64,000 bases of DNA from Mariniblastus sp964584615 (GCA_964584615.1 CAZPBE010000002.1:62001-126000), one strand, 5' to 3'; counted from the stretch's first letter, positions 40,501-48,889 are shown. Numbers and translations: made by a program. Notes: generated by a model not told the origin, from the letters alone.

Positions 40501-43500
40501 GCTTTCTGACTTTGGGTTCGCCGATACAGCAGGCGACACGATTAAGCGTGTTCGCATCGTTTCGTTGCCAACCAACGGATCGTTGATGATCGACGGAAAT
40601 CTTTTTGTCGGACCAGCGGCCCTAACTCACCAGGACATTGACAACGGACGCTTATCCTATGTGAGTGGGACAGACTACAACGGACTCGATAGCATTGGCT
40701 TCCGCGTTCATGACGGTCAACACTTGAGTGAGAACGTGGCGCAGCTGACGATGAATGTCACGGCCGTCAACGATGCTCCAAGCGGAATGGACATTACCAA
40801 GCCTGTTCCTGAAGACGGAAAATACGATTTTGATCCAGCCGATTTTGGCTTTACTGATTCGATTCAGAATGAAGGGGATCAATTCAGCGGAATCAAGATC
40901 ACTTCGGTCCCAAGCAACGGAATCATCACTGATGGAATAACTACTTATGTTGTTGGCGACATTGTTAGTGTTGGCAACATCCCAAATCTGGATTACCTTC
41001 CAGGCCAGAATTTTGTCGGAACGGACGATTTCAGTTTCCAGGTCATTGACGACGGCGGTACTGCAGACAACGGCGAAAATACCGACCAGACTCCGAATGT
41101 CTTTACGTTCGATGTGACTAACACCAACGATGATCCAGTCATCACGTCAAGTGACATCTCTGTTCCTGAAAATCAGAATAGTGTGATGATTCTCACGGCA
41201 ACAGATATTGATATGGACTCGGCAACGTTCACTGTAGTCGGTGGCGCTGACGGTGCTCGATTTGAAGTCGATCCAGTAACCAACGAGTTGCGATTCAGCG
41301 GTATTGCACCTGACTTCTTCCCTTACGAAGACGCCAACGGGGATAACGTTTTTGAAGTGCAAGTCATGGCCAACGACGGCAACGGTGGATCGGACACCAA
41401 AACACTTTTCATTACGATTACTAACGTGCTTGAAGAAGCACCTGTCTTCGGACAAGCTGAAGACTTCGACGTATTGGAAAACCTTTCGACGCAATTCGTC
41501 ATCGACAATGCAACAGATGATGACGGTGGCCCCATCACCTATTCGATGGCAAACACAGGCGATTACGCATTGTTCAACTTCAATCCTCTTACCAGAGCGA
41601 TTTCGTTCCAGTCGTCACCAGACTTCGAGAACCCGCTTGATAGCAACGGAGACAATACGTATGAACTTGAAATTGTCGCAACTGACGACACCGGCCTCAC
41701 TGGTGTTCAAACGGTAACGATCAATGTCCAGCCAACTAACGACAATACACCAGACTTCGTTGACACCATGTTCAACTTCAATGTCGCAGAAAACGACTCA
41801 ACAGCAGCCTTCAACTTGACGGCAACCGATGCAGATTTGCCTGGAGACGCTATTACCTATCAATTATCTGGGGATGACGCTGCAAAGTTCACCATCGACA
41901 ATGCCACTGGAATGCTGACCTTCAACTCCACACCGGATTACGAAGCTCCAGCAGACTTCGATGGAGACAACGTATACAACTTGAAGGTTACTGCTTCAGA
42001 CAACAATGGCTTGACCACAGATCAAATTGTCAATGTCACGGTCACACCAACCAATGACAACGCACCTGTTTTCAACGACACCCAATTTGAATTTCATGCC
42101 AACGAAAACACAACTCCTCCAGGACTTGACGTATCGGCTACCGATGCAGATGACCCAGGAGACACGGTAAGTTACTTGCTTGGTGGTGACGATGCAGCAC
42201 TCTTTTCTGTCGACGGTGCAGGGCTTCTTACATTCAACGCGCCGTTCGACTACGAAAGCCCGCTGAGAACGGACGGAAGTAACACTTACAAACTGGACGT
42301 CTTCGCCAACGACGGCAATGGCCTGGTTACCCAACAGGCCGTGACGGTAACCATCCACGAAATAAATGACAACGCGCCGCAGTTTGGCACTGGAACCTTT
42401 GCATTCACTGCCCAAGAAAACACATCTCCTAACTTCAATGTTGAAGCAACGGACCTTGATGATGCAGCCTCACAATTGACTTACAGTTTGAGTGGCGCCG
42501 ATGCTGCACTATTCAACGTTGATTCCGTTGGCAACGTAACTTTCAAATCAGCTCCGGATTACGAGGCACCCGGCAGTGCCACCGGCGACAACAGCTACAG
42601 CCTTAATGTGGATGTCACGGACAATCGCGGCCTCAGCAACAGCCAGCCGATCACAATCGATGTGATTCCGGTCAACGACCATTCGCCTGTTTTCCAGAAT
42701 CCAGCTCCAGTAATTAGCATCAATGAAAATACAAACCCCGGGTTCGATTTTAGCGCTACCGATGCTGACGATCCAGCGGACACGATTACGTACTCACTAG
42801 CGGGTCCTGACGCTTCTCAATTCACCGTCGACTCCAATGGGTTGGTTAGCTTCGTTACGAATCCAGATTTTGAATCACCAACGGACACAAACCAGAACAA
42901 TCAATATGGCATCGAAGTCATTGCCCACGATGGAAACGGCGGTTCAACAAGCGAAAAAGTTTTGATCAACGTGGCTGAGGTCAACGACAACGACCCGGTA
43001 TTTACGTCAGGATCGCAATCCTTCAAGATTCATGAGAATGGCAAAAGTTTGTTTGCGATGCCCGCCAGCGATCAAGATACTCCGGATACACAGCTAACCT
43101 ATTCGTTAACTGGATCAGACGCATCGTTGTTCCAAGTTGACCAAAACGGAAATGTTAGCTTTATCTCCTCACCAGACTTTGAGAATCCGCTTGATAGCGG
43201 CCAGAACAACATTTACGAAGTCACCGTTAACGCTGACGACGATCGAGGACGTTCATCAAGCGAAGACATGACGATTGAAGTGATGCCTCGCAATGAGCAT
43301 GCACCAACTTTCAACGCCAACAATTTCGACTACCGCGTCGATGAGAACAGCCCGGCAACGTTTGATTTGAGTGCGAGCGATATTGATGCACCAACGCAGA
43401 CGATCTTGTACTCATTGACCGGCCCGGATGCTTCAGCCTTTGCGATTGACGCCAGCGGAAACCTGACGCTTGTTGGCTCGATGGATTTTGAAAACCCAAC

Positions 43501-45436
43501 CGACGCAGATGTTGATGGTGTCCTAGAAGTCAATGTAATCGCGAATGACGGCAACGGATTGTCAACGACCCAAGCCGTTACTGTCACCGTTGATCCTGTC
43601 AACGACAACACTCCAACGATCACATCAACGACTTTCACACAAAACGAAGAAGTCTTTGCCATTCACCAGTTAACTGGAACCGATGGCGATTTGCCGAGTG
43701 ACAATCTGACCTTCTCCTTGTCGCCAAACGCACCTGATAACACGTTGTTTACAGTCAATCAAACGACCGGCGCCCTTTCCTTCGTCTCTGCACCAGACTA
43801 CGAAAACCCGCTCGACGCTGACAACGACAACGTCTATCAAGTCGAAGTCGTTGTTGATGACAACCAAGGGCTGACTTCAACCCAAATTGTTCAAGTCATC
43901 GTAGAACCCATCAATGAATTTGCTCCAGTGATCACATCGCCCAATGTAATCAACGCGAACGAAGCTGACAGCCAAGTCGTAACAGTGACAGCAACCGATG
44001 GAGATCGCCCCGACGAAACTTTGACTTATGCCATCTCCGGCGGCCCTGATGAAAAGGAATTTTCGATTGACCCACTGACCGGCGAGCTCACTTTCAACAC
44101 ACCACCAGATTACGACAACCCAACGGATGCCGGTGGCAACAATGCTTACGGTGTAGAAGTTACGGTCACTGACAGCGATGGCAATCAAGACTCGCAGACA
44201 ATCAGGATCAATGTGGATCCTACGATAAATCAGGCTCCAAGGATTACTTCAGGATCTTTCGCTCAAGACGAGAACCAAATCGACACGTTTGGAGTCACTG
44301 CAAACGATCGCGAGGGAGACGACTTCAGTTTCGCTCTGTCAGGCACCAACAATGACAACGGGTTCTTCGAACTTGACCCAACCACTGGCGAGCTACAATT
44401 TGTTTCACCACCCGACTTTGAGTCTCCTCAGGACATTGGATCTGACAACAGCTATACGGTCGAAGTCGTCGTGACTGACGCCAATGGAAATTCCCGCGTC
44501 AAATCATTCGAAGTCGTCGTCGGCAACACGATGGAGGCAGCGAATGTCGAAGATGACCTCTTTATTGGGAATGAAACTAACGAACAATTTGTTTCAACGA
44601 TTTCCGTATTTGCCAACGATTCGATTCCAACTGGCGCAACCGTCGAAATCTCGACGCAAGCGAATCACGGATTCGTAATCCTGAATAACGACGGAACATT
44701 CATCTTCGTCCCAGCGGGGGACTTCGATGGTTCCGACCAATTCGAGTACACCGTCACCAATGGAGGTGAAGTTTCTGTTGGCGTCGTCAATATCGAACAA
44801 GCTGCAGCTCAAGTCACCACTGAACAGCAGGAACCGGACATTGATGACCCAGACAAAGAACCAGGCGATGAAATTACGACTGAAGAAGAGCAGACAGATG
44901 TCGCAGGAAACAACCAACAGGTTTTCGGCGAGGAACAAACCGAGAAACCGGAAACAACGCCTCCGGCACGTGTCGATAGTGGTGCTGATACGGAAAATAA
45001 CAGTATTAACGATTTGGAAATCGACCAAGAATATCAGGATTTCGGATCTCGATCGCTAGGGTCAACCTATGTTTACGCAGGCGTTGTAGATGCCGAACTG
45101 ATCTCAAATTTGACCAACAGTTACATCGCGAAAGCGGCGGTAGGAATTTCTTCATTCGAAGATTCATTCCTGGCAGTTGGATTCTGGCACGAATTGGATT
45201 CTGCAAAGCAGAATTATCTCGTGAATGAAGTTCAGATCGGCATTCCAACGATTGCAGCTGCTTCGGCGAGCCTATTCACATTCACTTCGATTGCGATCAT
45301 GGCTCGAAGCCTAAGCGGCGTACTGTTGACCACGTTCATGACTTCTCAAGCCTGGACGTCGCTGGACATGTTATCGGTCCTTGAAGCGGCGGACGAAGCT
45401 GAGAACGAATCGATCGAGCAAATGGTTGACGGTTAA
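31541..45436 (+). CDS. Giant multidomain surface protein 2 (DUF4347, WD-like repeats, LamG, beta-helix, EF-hands, cadherin repeats)
   Basis: One open frame of 4631 codons. Parts in order: LEDRVLYSA motif (about 35-43); DUF4347 (112-287) with H177 in HIVSHG and C220 in YGCEVA; beta-propeller-like repeats with FVVAWES/YVVTWED signatures (353-570 and 1244-1627); LamG (1814-2017); a cadherin domain (2107-2207); an SdrD B-like domain beginning GSIYDDTGADGS (2210-2367); a right-handed beta-helix (2370-2777); two EF-hand loops DTDGDGFLSVSE and DTDGDGALSLVE (2782-2825); 11 cadherin repeats of about 100 residues (3200-4334); an acidic Glu/Thr/Pro linker; a C-terminal helix (about 4568-4605); and a tail SLDMLSVLEA. 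EF-hands and cadherin repeats point to calcium-dependent folding. Both ends match giant protein 1, while the middle differs. The sensor kinase gene follows by 25 bp. Confidence 0.93.
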   Translation: MNILSNLTGYLTGWFASKSELTAVTSTKQEVNLQSLEDRVLYSAVPVPVEFADVGEVQQGESVETFEFESIDNKFDFISTAVDTSLQLESVASFDGFDDASLELASSTNPTNELVIIDRAVEDHESLVNAILQNADGRTFTLQYINSAENGINQITEALEKQSVTKGEFDAIHIVSHGDDGLLQLGSSNLSTDNLDQYSTEIASWSEYLASDADMLIYGCEVAQTDVGEGFVDTLSALTGADVAASDDLTGFEALGGDWHFEYTVGLLETDLVFSVDAVADWQHTLQPVEGTSEDGNNANRNITADANGNTVLTVTVENTMLAIDGKDIAIHSYNTSVTANNFTRFIANETTQGDQKWSTIAAMENGDFLVVWTSDNGTDSGVFGRMFNADGTPKTAADGFTYGGDANFDGGEFQIDTPGSFGNDAVVAMDRHGNFVVAWESPDGSMNDILAKKFDSTGQQVGSVIVVDSTTSFLGDTENPDIAMNDVGEFVIGWDDGDVKFQKFNFDGSSPSAVITSANPVDKDIAVDINNNGWVVRANTAGGSDDGIFAFAYSPDLTHKFEIDAHPSDTGDQFNPSVVILDNNAVYVGWEGEGTVQRDDGSNYRDSQGAFYSAHGYSNGGSDSDYSNDSFFTTKPIEHLQSNEAKWTANQRSTVASKADGDQAVFSFTEDPLGLNIASFAAGINQTPDVIDSNFHRLENHQAPFKASDFDYVDDESDPLTKVSIRSLPVGNLFYQGNLITQADIDASPDGFVIDIANIGDLNYVQAASMQDQYGLDQDSFEYRVHDGNNFSVDNATMSIDVSAEDRLWISTVDSGTGAGYVPDYTGTGTLQFGGPNFDLGDPSTGYWSSQFNLDKFGYEIDGLHYVTDAITLGTNSQVSLNAGDILFSVSDTAPTLPNGDVDIKAIQPPIPIGTGMTFGNEDIVLFRPSAGDYSTGQFTVVVDLTGGPENYNANDLNAFTLVETDTIIGDKSVSAGSFLFAKSGADSHSIFVMDVQEAGRNTTTATAEILIDGNDLDIFEDINAIDLVESQTTIGGETLPAGTILVSTESDNYDIGDNDLDVEDQDVFALNVTKTTLVSGTAEAIASILVDGTSAGLVHADMSVDALSLIVTPDAATPPTTFDAVAGTTEDQSIEFTSTSFGFIPSSYGHPIESVIIDSLPTTGQLTFQGKEVIVGQTIDIDDIQQLKFTPAEHLATTSTFNFSVNDGFATSLSHEMTISVSEVSGDVAISGGEEFVSVESWSQVNSTSIGEQTNQQVAALNNGGYVVTWEDNSTADPKVVYQVFDSNGQKVGTTEIELNTATTSSNNHSPSVTALADGGFVIVWTGSPFGNEDVFAQRFDASGNKIGIDGSVIVGGGTFQVNQENAASQIDPSVSALRDGGFVVTWASNDSDIAKDGLDIVARVFESDGIKQDEHIVNTTELGTQRLPVVAATESGGYAIVWQDVEAKDLKVSMFDQFGIQIGTEQTVSATGSFDNRNPVIAAKGGEVVVAWQADVSGSSDWDIYAHRLDIATGQLIGTATAINSVTDGSQTAPSIVSLDDGNFLIGWSTPLNTSEARELIAAKFDNSLAQVGDTFEVNSRVYGNQSNLDVAVLADGDLIATYSSADGDNANGNWGQGIYADRLSPGSQGLENQAIPLNLNVELLDVDGSESIDNIFLTGVPVGAVVSDGAGLNATSTGANISISGANLADLTVTPPPNSFDDFVVSVIAYSKDGTHVSSTNQEIMIEVDFVNDSPVLSDVTASTTEDLTTTINESTLFNVSQDPDNTSISAPTHTPAFGFTLDPASPPPVNSGVLSWTGVTLGGSAVEWELDATHVSFDDNPTTAYPGIDSALHFDGNGGGHFVNYSGGSDNISFEFWFKPDNLTQNSALLEMGSANNGMGLYLHQDTIQFQVHSPTTVGGAATEPYVLTGSGISDSEFNHVIAVIDNDGTSSGDPNATSLVLYVNGVRTDMMMDINTLNPGFAWADGTNANLGTTDGDFAHATHATIDSFAGSIAQIQIYQDVIADEDEAVQHMLQVSHHMGITQIDGQSVDRGQTITLSGSGALVTMELDGSLTYDPNGQFENLNIGQTPGTDTFTYEVSDGQGGSDMAAVIVTISPQNDAPELTDGVIAPLSEDAPAGTLVHDYTAADADNSEANDELTYDIIGGNPDSTFVIDPVTGRVTLDHPAHLDFETNPTYTLDIQVSDPFGGVDQTSLTINLTDADEFAIRGSIYDDTGADGSIADDALAGGAVIHLYENLGLGTAAANYLDTYYSTNGNYQFTELLATKSYFVVVDAASVVSSTGYNPSSSAWTPWAEQTYFAGGNALLRDVMGNEVFQITDGAFFGGATAGVSDDQTSGIGDAQHVMAVSVATGDQENVDFGFSFNVVTNVNDDTALVPSQGSLRQFILNANAVAGDNHMRFVPRVGTNVSGATGDWWQQQVTESLPAVTDSGTVIDGQAYAVTGGQRDENITTFETLHGGPLTADGTVGTGADGVAGTGDEVVALTSNPTGAPTMVGLDAPELEIVNNGDNKFGIVVQATNDQPAISGIEITNISIHGFGDENDPHGANIFIDGRGQTDDGLTDYQVTDVSIYGNYVGFGPDAFINPNTTVALSSSNISVVDTDAGYIFDNVIAFATRSGINVSGTVGDGADDWTISGNYVHGNAWSEVVFDGIDAGREVDRVTITDNLITDNFGTGIDSWRSGDGHVYANNTIMGNGFGGVEHGGIRVFGDDFQVTNNIIHNNIGPGVHVVGSNGQETQEHPNATGALISQNSFSGNSGVGIDLSASVADGLFFDDLDTDGDGFLSVSELPASVAADITTHDTDGDGALSLVEYTDHTGRILDHGDGGSENDGIYQANDGNAGIDFLEMTRAGLSNDGTLHIKGLISNDINLDRIEIYLASGTANDLLGGSPHGEGSVYLGTIAASDFSVDQDGNFDGMLTEPSGGWPLAVKNTGLITTLAIDVDNNTSEFGNNLAVNDIPVAVSLPSFDIPEEELYTFQLSDFGFADTAGDTIKRVRIVSLPTNGSLMIDGNLFVGPAALTHQDIDNGRLSYVSGTDYNGLDSIGFRVHDGQHLSENVAQLTMNVTAVNDAPSGMDITKPVPEDGKYDFDPADFGFTDSIQNEGDQFSGIKITSVPSNGIITDGITTYVVGDIVSVGNIPNLDYLPGQNFVGTDDFSFQVIDDGGTADNGENTDQTPNVFTFDVTNTNDDPVITSSDISVPENQNSVMILTATDIDMDSATFTVVGGADGARFEVDPVTNELRFSGIAPDFFPYEDANGDNVFEVQVMANDGNGGSDTKTLFITITNVLEEAPVFGQAEDFDVLENLSTQFVIDNATDDDGGPITYSMANTGDYALFNFNPLTRAISFQSSPDFENPLDSNGDNTYELEIVATDDTGLTGVQTVTINVQPTNDNTPDFVDTMFNFNVAENDSTAAFNLTATDADLPGDAITYQLSGDDAAKFTIDNATGMLTFNSTPDYEAPADFDGDNVYNLKVTASDNNGLTTDQIVNVTVTPTNDNAPVFNDTQFEFHANENTTPPGLDVSATDADDPGDTVSYLLGGDDAALFSVDGAGLLTFNAPFDYESPLRTDGSNTYKLDVFANDGNGLVTQQAVTVTIHEINDNAPQFGTGTFAFTAQENTSPNFNVEATDLDDAASQLTYSLSGADAALFNVDSVGNVTFKSAPDYEAPGSATGDNSYSLNVDVTDNRGLSNSQPITIDVIPVNDHSPVFQNPAPVISINENTNPGFDFSATDADDPADTITYSLAGPDASQFTVDSNGLVSFVTNPDFESPTDTNQNNQYGIEVIAHDGNGGSTSEKVLINVAEVNDNDPVFTSGSQSFKIHENGKSLFAMPASDQDTPDTQLTYSLTGSDASLFQVDQNGNVSFISSPDFENPLDSGQNNIYEVTVNADDDRGRSSSEDMTIEVMPRNEHAPTFNANNFDYRVDENSPATFDLSASDIDAPTQTILYSLTGPDASAFAIDASGNLTLVGSMDFENPTDADVDGVLEVNVIANDGNGLSTTQAVTVTVDPVNDNTPTITSTTFTQNEEVFAIHQLTGTDGDLPSDNLTFSLSPNAPDNTLFTVNQTTGALSFVSAPDYENPLDADNDNVYQVEVVVDDNQGLTSTQIVQVIVEPINEFAPVITSPNVINANEADSQVVTVTATDGDRPDETLTYAISGGPDEKEFSIDPLTGELTFNTPPDYDNPTDAGGNNAYGVEVTVTDSDGNQDSQTIRINVDPTINQAPRITSGSFAQDENQIDTFGVTANDREGDDFSFALSGTNNDNGFFELDPTTGELQFVSPPDFESPQDIGSDNSYTVEVVVTDANGNSRVKSFEVVVGNTMEAANVEDDLFIGNETNEQFVSTISVFANDSIPTGATVEISTQANHGFVILNNDGTFIFVPAGDFDGSDQFEYTVTNGGEVSVGVVNIEQAAAQVTTEQQEPDIDDPDKEPGDEITTEEEQTDVAGNNQQVFGEEQTEKPETTPPARVDSGADTENNSINDLEIDQEYQDFGSRSLGSTYVYAGVVDAELISNLTNSYIAKAAVGISSFEDSFLAVGFWHELDSAKQNYLVNEVQIGIPTIAAASASLFTFTSIAIMARSLSGVLLTTFMTSQAWTSLDMLSVLEAADEAENESIEQMVDG

Positions 45437-45461
45437 TTCGAACCATTAACTTTAAGCTACC

Positions 45462-48400
45462 ATGATACGATTCATGTCAACAAAACTGCAGCTGTGCATT
45501 GGCCTGCTAGGTATCTTCCTGATGGCGTATATGGCTGCAGGATTCATGCGCATCGTCCCGAACGAAACCGAATTCGTTGCCCAACAACGAATTGAGTATA
45601 CCGAGTCATTGGCAGTTTCAAGTTCTTTGTTGATTCAGAATCGCCAAATAGCGCTCCTCGACACAGTGGTTGAACAAACGTTGTCGCGTTCCGATTTGAC
45701 AAAATCGATCGCTATCAGAAACGTACACGATCGTCTGGTCGTTAAAACCGCCGGGCATGAATCGTATTGGGATTCTGAGGAAGTTGAAGCCAAAGACAGG
45801 ATCGAAGTGCCCTTGTTTAGCGGAAAGCGACCTTGGGGAAGGATAGAGTTTGTCTTCCATCCCAAGCACGAAAAAAAAACCATCGTTGATGTCAAGCCAT
45901 CCACACGGCTTGGAATCTTTCTGGCCGCGGCTTGTTTCTTAATGAATATGGTTTATCTCGGCACGATGTTCAACAAAGCAAACTCGGGCGCCGTCCCAGG
46001 CCGAGTTCGTTCAGCTCTGGACAACTTGACCGAAGGTCTGCTTGTCCTTGACCGTAACGGGCAAATCGTCCTAGCCAATAAAGTGTTCGGACAGAACGTA
46101 GATACGGAGGAGACCGATGGATTGCACGGCAAACGTCCTCAAGAGATGTTCGACTGGCGAGACAACAATGGTGATGCCGTTAATTCGTACCCATGGATTG
46201 AAGCCGCTGAAAAAGGCGAACAAGTTATGGATCGTATCCTGATGTTGCAAACAGGTGTTGACGAAGATGGAGCTCCATCGGTTTCAACGTTCAAGGTCAA
46301 CTGTGCTCCTGTGATGGCGGAATCATCCAAAGGCAACGGCGTTCTGGTCAGCTTTGAAAACGTGACAGAACTCGAACGAAGCAAACAGGCTGCTGAAGAC
46401 GCGAACAAAGCAAAATCTGACTTCCTGGCTAACATGAGTCACGAAATTCGGACTCCGATGAATGCGATTCTTGGATTTACCGACTGGCTACAGCGTGGAC
46501 TAGCCAACGACAAAGACGAAGAGCTTGAATACCTTTCGACAATCCATTCAAGTGGTTCGCACTTAATGGAATTGATCAATGACATTCTTGACCTTTCCAA
46601 AATTGAAGCTGGAAAGATGGAAATCGTAAAAGAGAAACACTCTCCATTCCAAATCATCAATGACGTTGCAAATATTCTGCGAGTTCGAGCAGAGGACAAA
46701 GGCGTCAACGTCAATGTGGTTTTCGATTCGAAAATCCCTGCGAAGATCAACACAGACGACGTCCGATTGCGACAAGTAGTTACCAACCTGGTTGGCAACG
46801 CGATCAAGTTTACGTCTGAAGGTTCAGTCGACATCGTGAGCCGATTCGTTGATCAAGGACCTGGAAACGGATTACTTGAGGTTGAAATTCACGATACCGG
46901 TATCGGTATGACACAAGAACAGACTGAGAAGATCTTTAGTCCGTTTGTCCAAGCCGACTCGAGCGTGACACGCAAATTCGGCGGAACAGGACTTGGTTTG
47001 GCAATTAGTAAACGAATTGTTGAATCGTTGGGCGGAGAAATTGAAGTGACCAGCGAAGCTGGCGCAGGTAGTGTGTTCAAGTTTGCAATTCTTGTCGGAG
47101 ACGTCAGCAACGAAGACCTCATTGATAACGAAACATTCCTGCAGCGTTCACGAGAAAACCGACGGTCCGGCAAATCAAGCAACCTCCGATTACCTGCGGG
47201 TCGAATTCTGGTTGTTGATGACGGAGCTGCCAACCGAAAATTGATCCACTTGATTCTCGAGCGGGCCGGCTGTCATGTCGACCAAGCTGAAAACGGGCAA
47301 ATCGGCTACGAGAAAGCCATGGAAAATCGGTACGACGTCGTTCTGATGGACATGCAAATGCCAGTCCTTGACGGTTACCAAGCGACAGCAAAACTTCGCG
47401 CCGAAGGTTACGAATTGCCAATCGTTGCGCTAACAGCCAACGCCATGACAGGTGATCAGGAGAAATGCGCCGCCGCTGGATGTGATGGCTTCCTCGCGAA
47501 ACCCGTCAACATTGACAAGCTGATTGGATTGCTCAGCGGATTGCTTACACATTTGCCGCAACCATGTGCCGATTCGGAAAGTGTCGAATCAGTCAAAGAA
47601 GTTACGACTGAAACGAATCCGCAGTCAACACAAACGAACAACGAAACCAATGAAGACCAGAACTTTCCGGCTGTATTCCAAAGCCGTTTGGCTCCATTTG
47701 TCGCTGCCTTTAAAGCAAAAGATTGGACGAAACTCGAATCAACGTCACGCTCCTTACAAGAAGTAGCCGTTGAGTTCGAAGAAATGGTGATTGCACAGTC
47801 GATCAATCCGTTGCTGGAACTTGTTCAGCGTGACAAAGTCGATGTAGAGCTGGTTAGCCAGGCGATTGGCGAACTGTTTACGATCGCCGAAGCCGAGATC
47901 AGGGAAAGATCAAAAAAGAAACTGCCGACAAAACCGAAGACGGTCGAATCCGCACAAGATTTCTCAACAACCTTTCAGCAACGTCTAATTCAATTCCAGA
48001 ATGCCTGGGACTTGGCTGACAATCAGTTGATGATCTCTACCGCTCAACAGTTCAAATCTGAGTGTGGTGAAAACAACCGAACGCAATTGGCCGAAACGAT
48101 GGATCCGCTCGTTGCAGCAGCCGAAGAGAATAATCTCGAAAAACTTAACATTGCGATGGGGCATTTCCTCGTTGCAGCGCGAAGCGAAATGGCAGGATCT
48201 GATTTGTTTGGAGCTTCATCGTCGGCAGAAACCAAATCGGAACAAGTAAGACCTGCAACTGCGACGGCAGTTCAAGGGACGACTACCCAAGCTGGATCAC
48301 AACAGCAACGCACCGCCGCTCCGACAGAAGCCATGCCAACGGAAGCTTCTACACGTAGTCCAGCATCAACCATGCCAATGAACTCGACGGTTTTGCTTGA

Positions 48401-48782
48401 CACCCCAAATTCTGCAACCAGTTCGACAAGTCAGAGAGTCTCACTGGTAGTTCACACCAATGAGAGTTTACCTAACGGCATTTTCTCAAGCTTGCCGGTC
48501 GACGAAGTTGAGTTTCGCGAGATCGTCGTCGACTTCGTGCCGCAGCTCGAATCAAAATTACGCGAAATGGACCAAGCTCTTTCTAAAGGCGACTTTGTTG
48601 AATTAGCGGGACTTGCCCATTGGCTCAAGGGAGCTGGTGGTACTTGTGGCTTTGCAGAGTTCTTCGATCCAAGTCTAGAACTTGAGTCGGCAGCCAAGGA
48701 TAATGAAGCGGGCCAATGCAGTAAAAACCTCAACGAGCTGTGGGAAATCGGATCGCGAATCGTCATTCCAATCGTAAGCTAA
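45462..48782 (+). CDS. Membrane-bound hybrid histidine kinase (PAS-HisKA-HATPase-REC-HPt)
   Basis: The 1106-residue protein has TM1 at about 9-29, an extracytoplasmic sensor, TM2 at 146-170, PAS at 180-300, HisKA at 317-385 with H327 in FLANMSHEIRTPMN, HATPase at 430-550 (NLVGNAIKF, GGTGLGLAISKRIVE), REC at 581-700 with D630 in VVLMDMQMP, and a C-terminal HPt at 1015-1100 with H1053 in LAHWLKGAGGTCGF. Between REC and HPt lie two helical units of about 80 residues that resemble HPt domains without the His. A full phosphorelay (His-Asp-His) is therefore encoded in one chain. The start 25 bp after giant gene 2 makes an operon very likely. The N-terminal half is paralogous to the GGDEF sensor (RVRSALDNLTEGL against RVRSAFDTLTEGL). 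The last HPt could phosphorylate the convergent REC-HD-GYP regulator; that is inference. Confidence 0.95.
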   Translation: MIRFMSTKLQLCIGLLGIFLMAYMAAGFMRIVPNETEFVAQQRIEYTESLAVSSSLLIQNRQIALLDTVVEQTLSRSDLTKSIAIRNVHDRLVVKTAGHESYWDSEEVEAKDRIEVPLFSGKRPWGRIEFVFHPKHEKKTIVDVKPSTRLGIFLAAACFLMNMVYLGTMFNKANSGAVPGRVRSALDNLTEGLLVLDRNGQIVLANKVFGQNVDTEETDGLHGKRPQEMFDWRDNNGDAVNSYPWIEAAEKGEQVMDRILMLQTGVDEDGAPSVSTFKVNCAPVMAESSKGNGVLVSFENVTELERSKQAAEDANKAKSDFLANMSHEIRTPMNAILGFTDWLQRGLANDKDEELEYLSTIHSSGSHLMELINDILDLSKIEAGKMEIVKEKHSPFQIINDVANILRVRAEDKGVNVNVVFDSKIPAKINTDDVRLRQVVTNLVGNAIKFTSEGSVDIVSRFVDQGPGNGLLEVEIHDTGIGMTQEQTEKIFSPFVQADSSVTRKFGGTGLGLAISKRIVESLGGEIEVTSEAGAGSVFKFAILVGDVSNEDLIDNETFLQRSRENRRSGKSSNLRLPAGRILVVDDGAANRKLIHLILERAGCHVDQAENGQIGYEKAMENRYDVVLMDMQMPVLDGYQATAKLRAEGYELPIVALTANAMTGDQEKCAAAGCDGFLAKPVNIDKLIGLLSGLLTHLPQPCADSESVESVKEVTTETNPQSTQTNNETNEDQNFPAVFQSRLAPFVAAFKAKDWTKLESTSRSLQEVAVEFEEMVIAQSINPLLELVQRDKVDVELVSQAIGELFTIAEAEIRERSKKKLPTKPKTVESAQDFSTTFQQRLIQFQNAWDLADNQLMISTAQQFKSECGENNRTQLAETMDPLVAAAEENNLEKLNIAMGHFLVAARSEMAGSDLFGASSSAETKSEQVRPATATAVQGTTTQAGSQQQRTAAPTEAMPTEASTRSPASTMPMNSTVLLDTPNSATSSTSQRVSLVVHTNESLPNGIFSSLPVDEVEFREIVVDFVPQLESKLREMDQALSKGDFVELAGLAHWLKGAGGTCGFAEFFDPSLELESAAKDNEAGQCSKNLNELWEIGSRIVIPIVS

Positions 48783-48834
48783 CGTCCGCGACCATTCTCG
48801 TTACGTGGCTTGAGATCTAGCCCCATCACATAAA

Positions 48835-48869
48835 AAAGGGCTGTGCATTTCTTTCTTGCACAGCCCTTT
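48835..48869. terminator. Bidirectional intrinsic terminator
   Basis: AAAGGGCTGTGCA at 48835-48847 pairs perfectly (13 bp) with TGCACAGCCCTTT at 48857-48869 around a 9-nt pyrimidine-rich loop. A-rich sequence precedes it and T-rich sequence follows. It lies between the stop codons of the convergent hybrid kinase and HD-GYP genes and can serve both. Confidence 0.88.
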
Positions 48870-48889
48870 CTCAATTTTCCAGGATCGTT

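Noticed and set aside
41140..44540. Regularly spaced repeats of about 300 bp in giant gene 2 as a repeat array or CRISPR-like locus
   Set aside because: The period is 100 codons, the frame is open throughout and the units are cadherin domains with diverged DNA; there are no short identical repeats with unique spacers.
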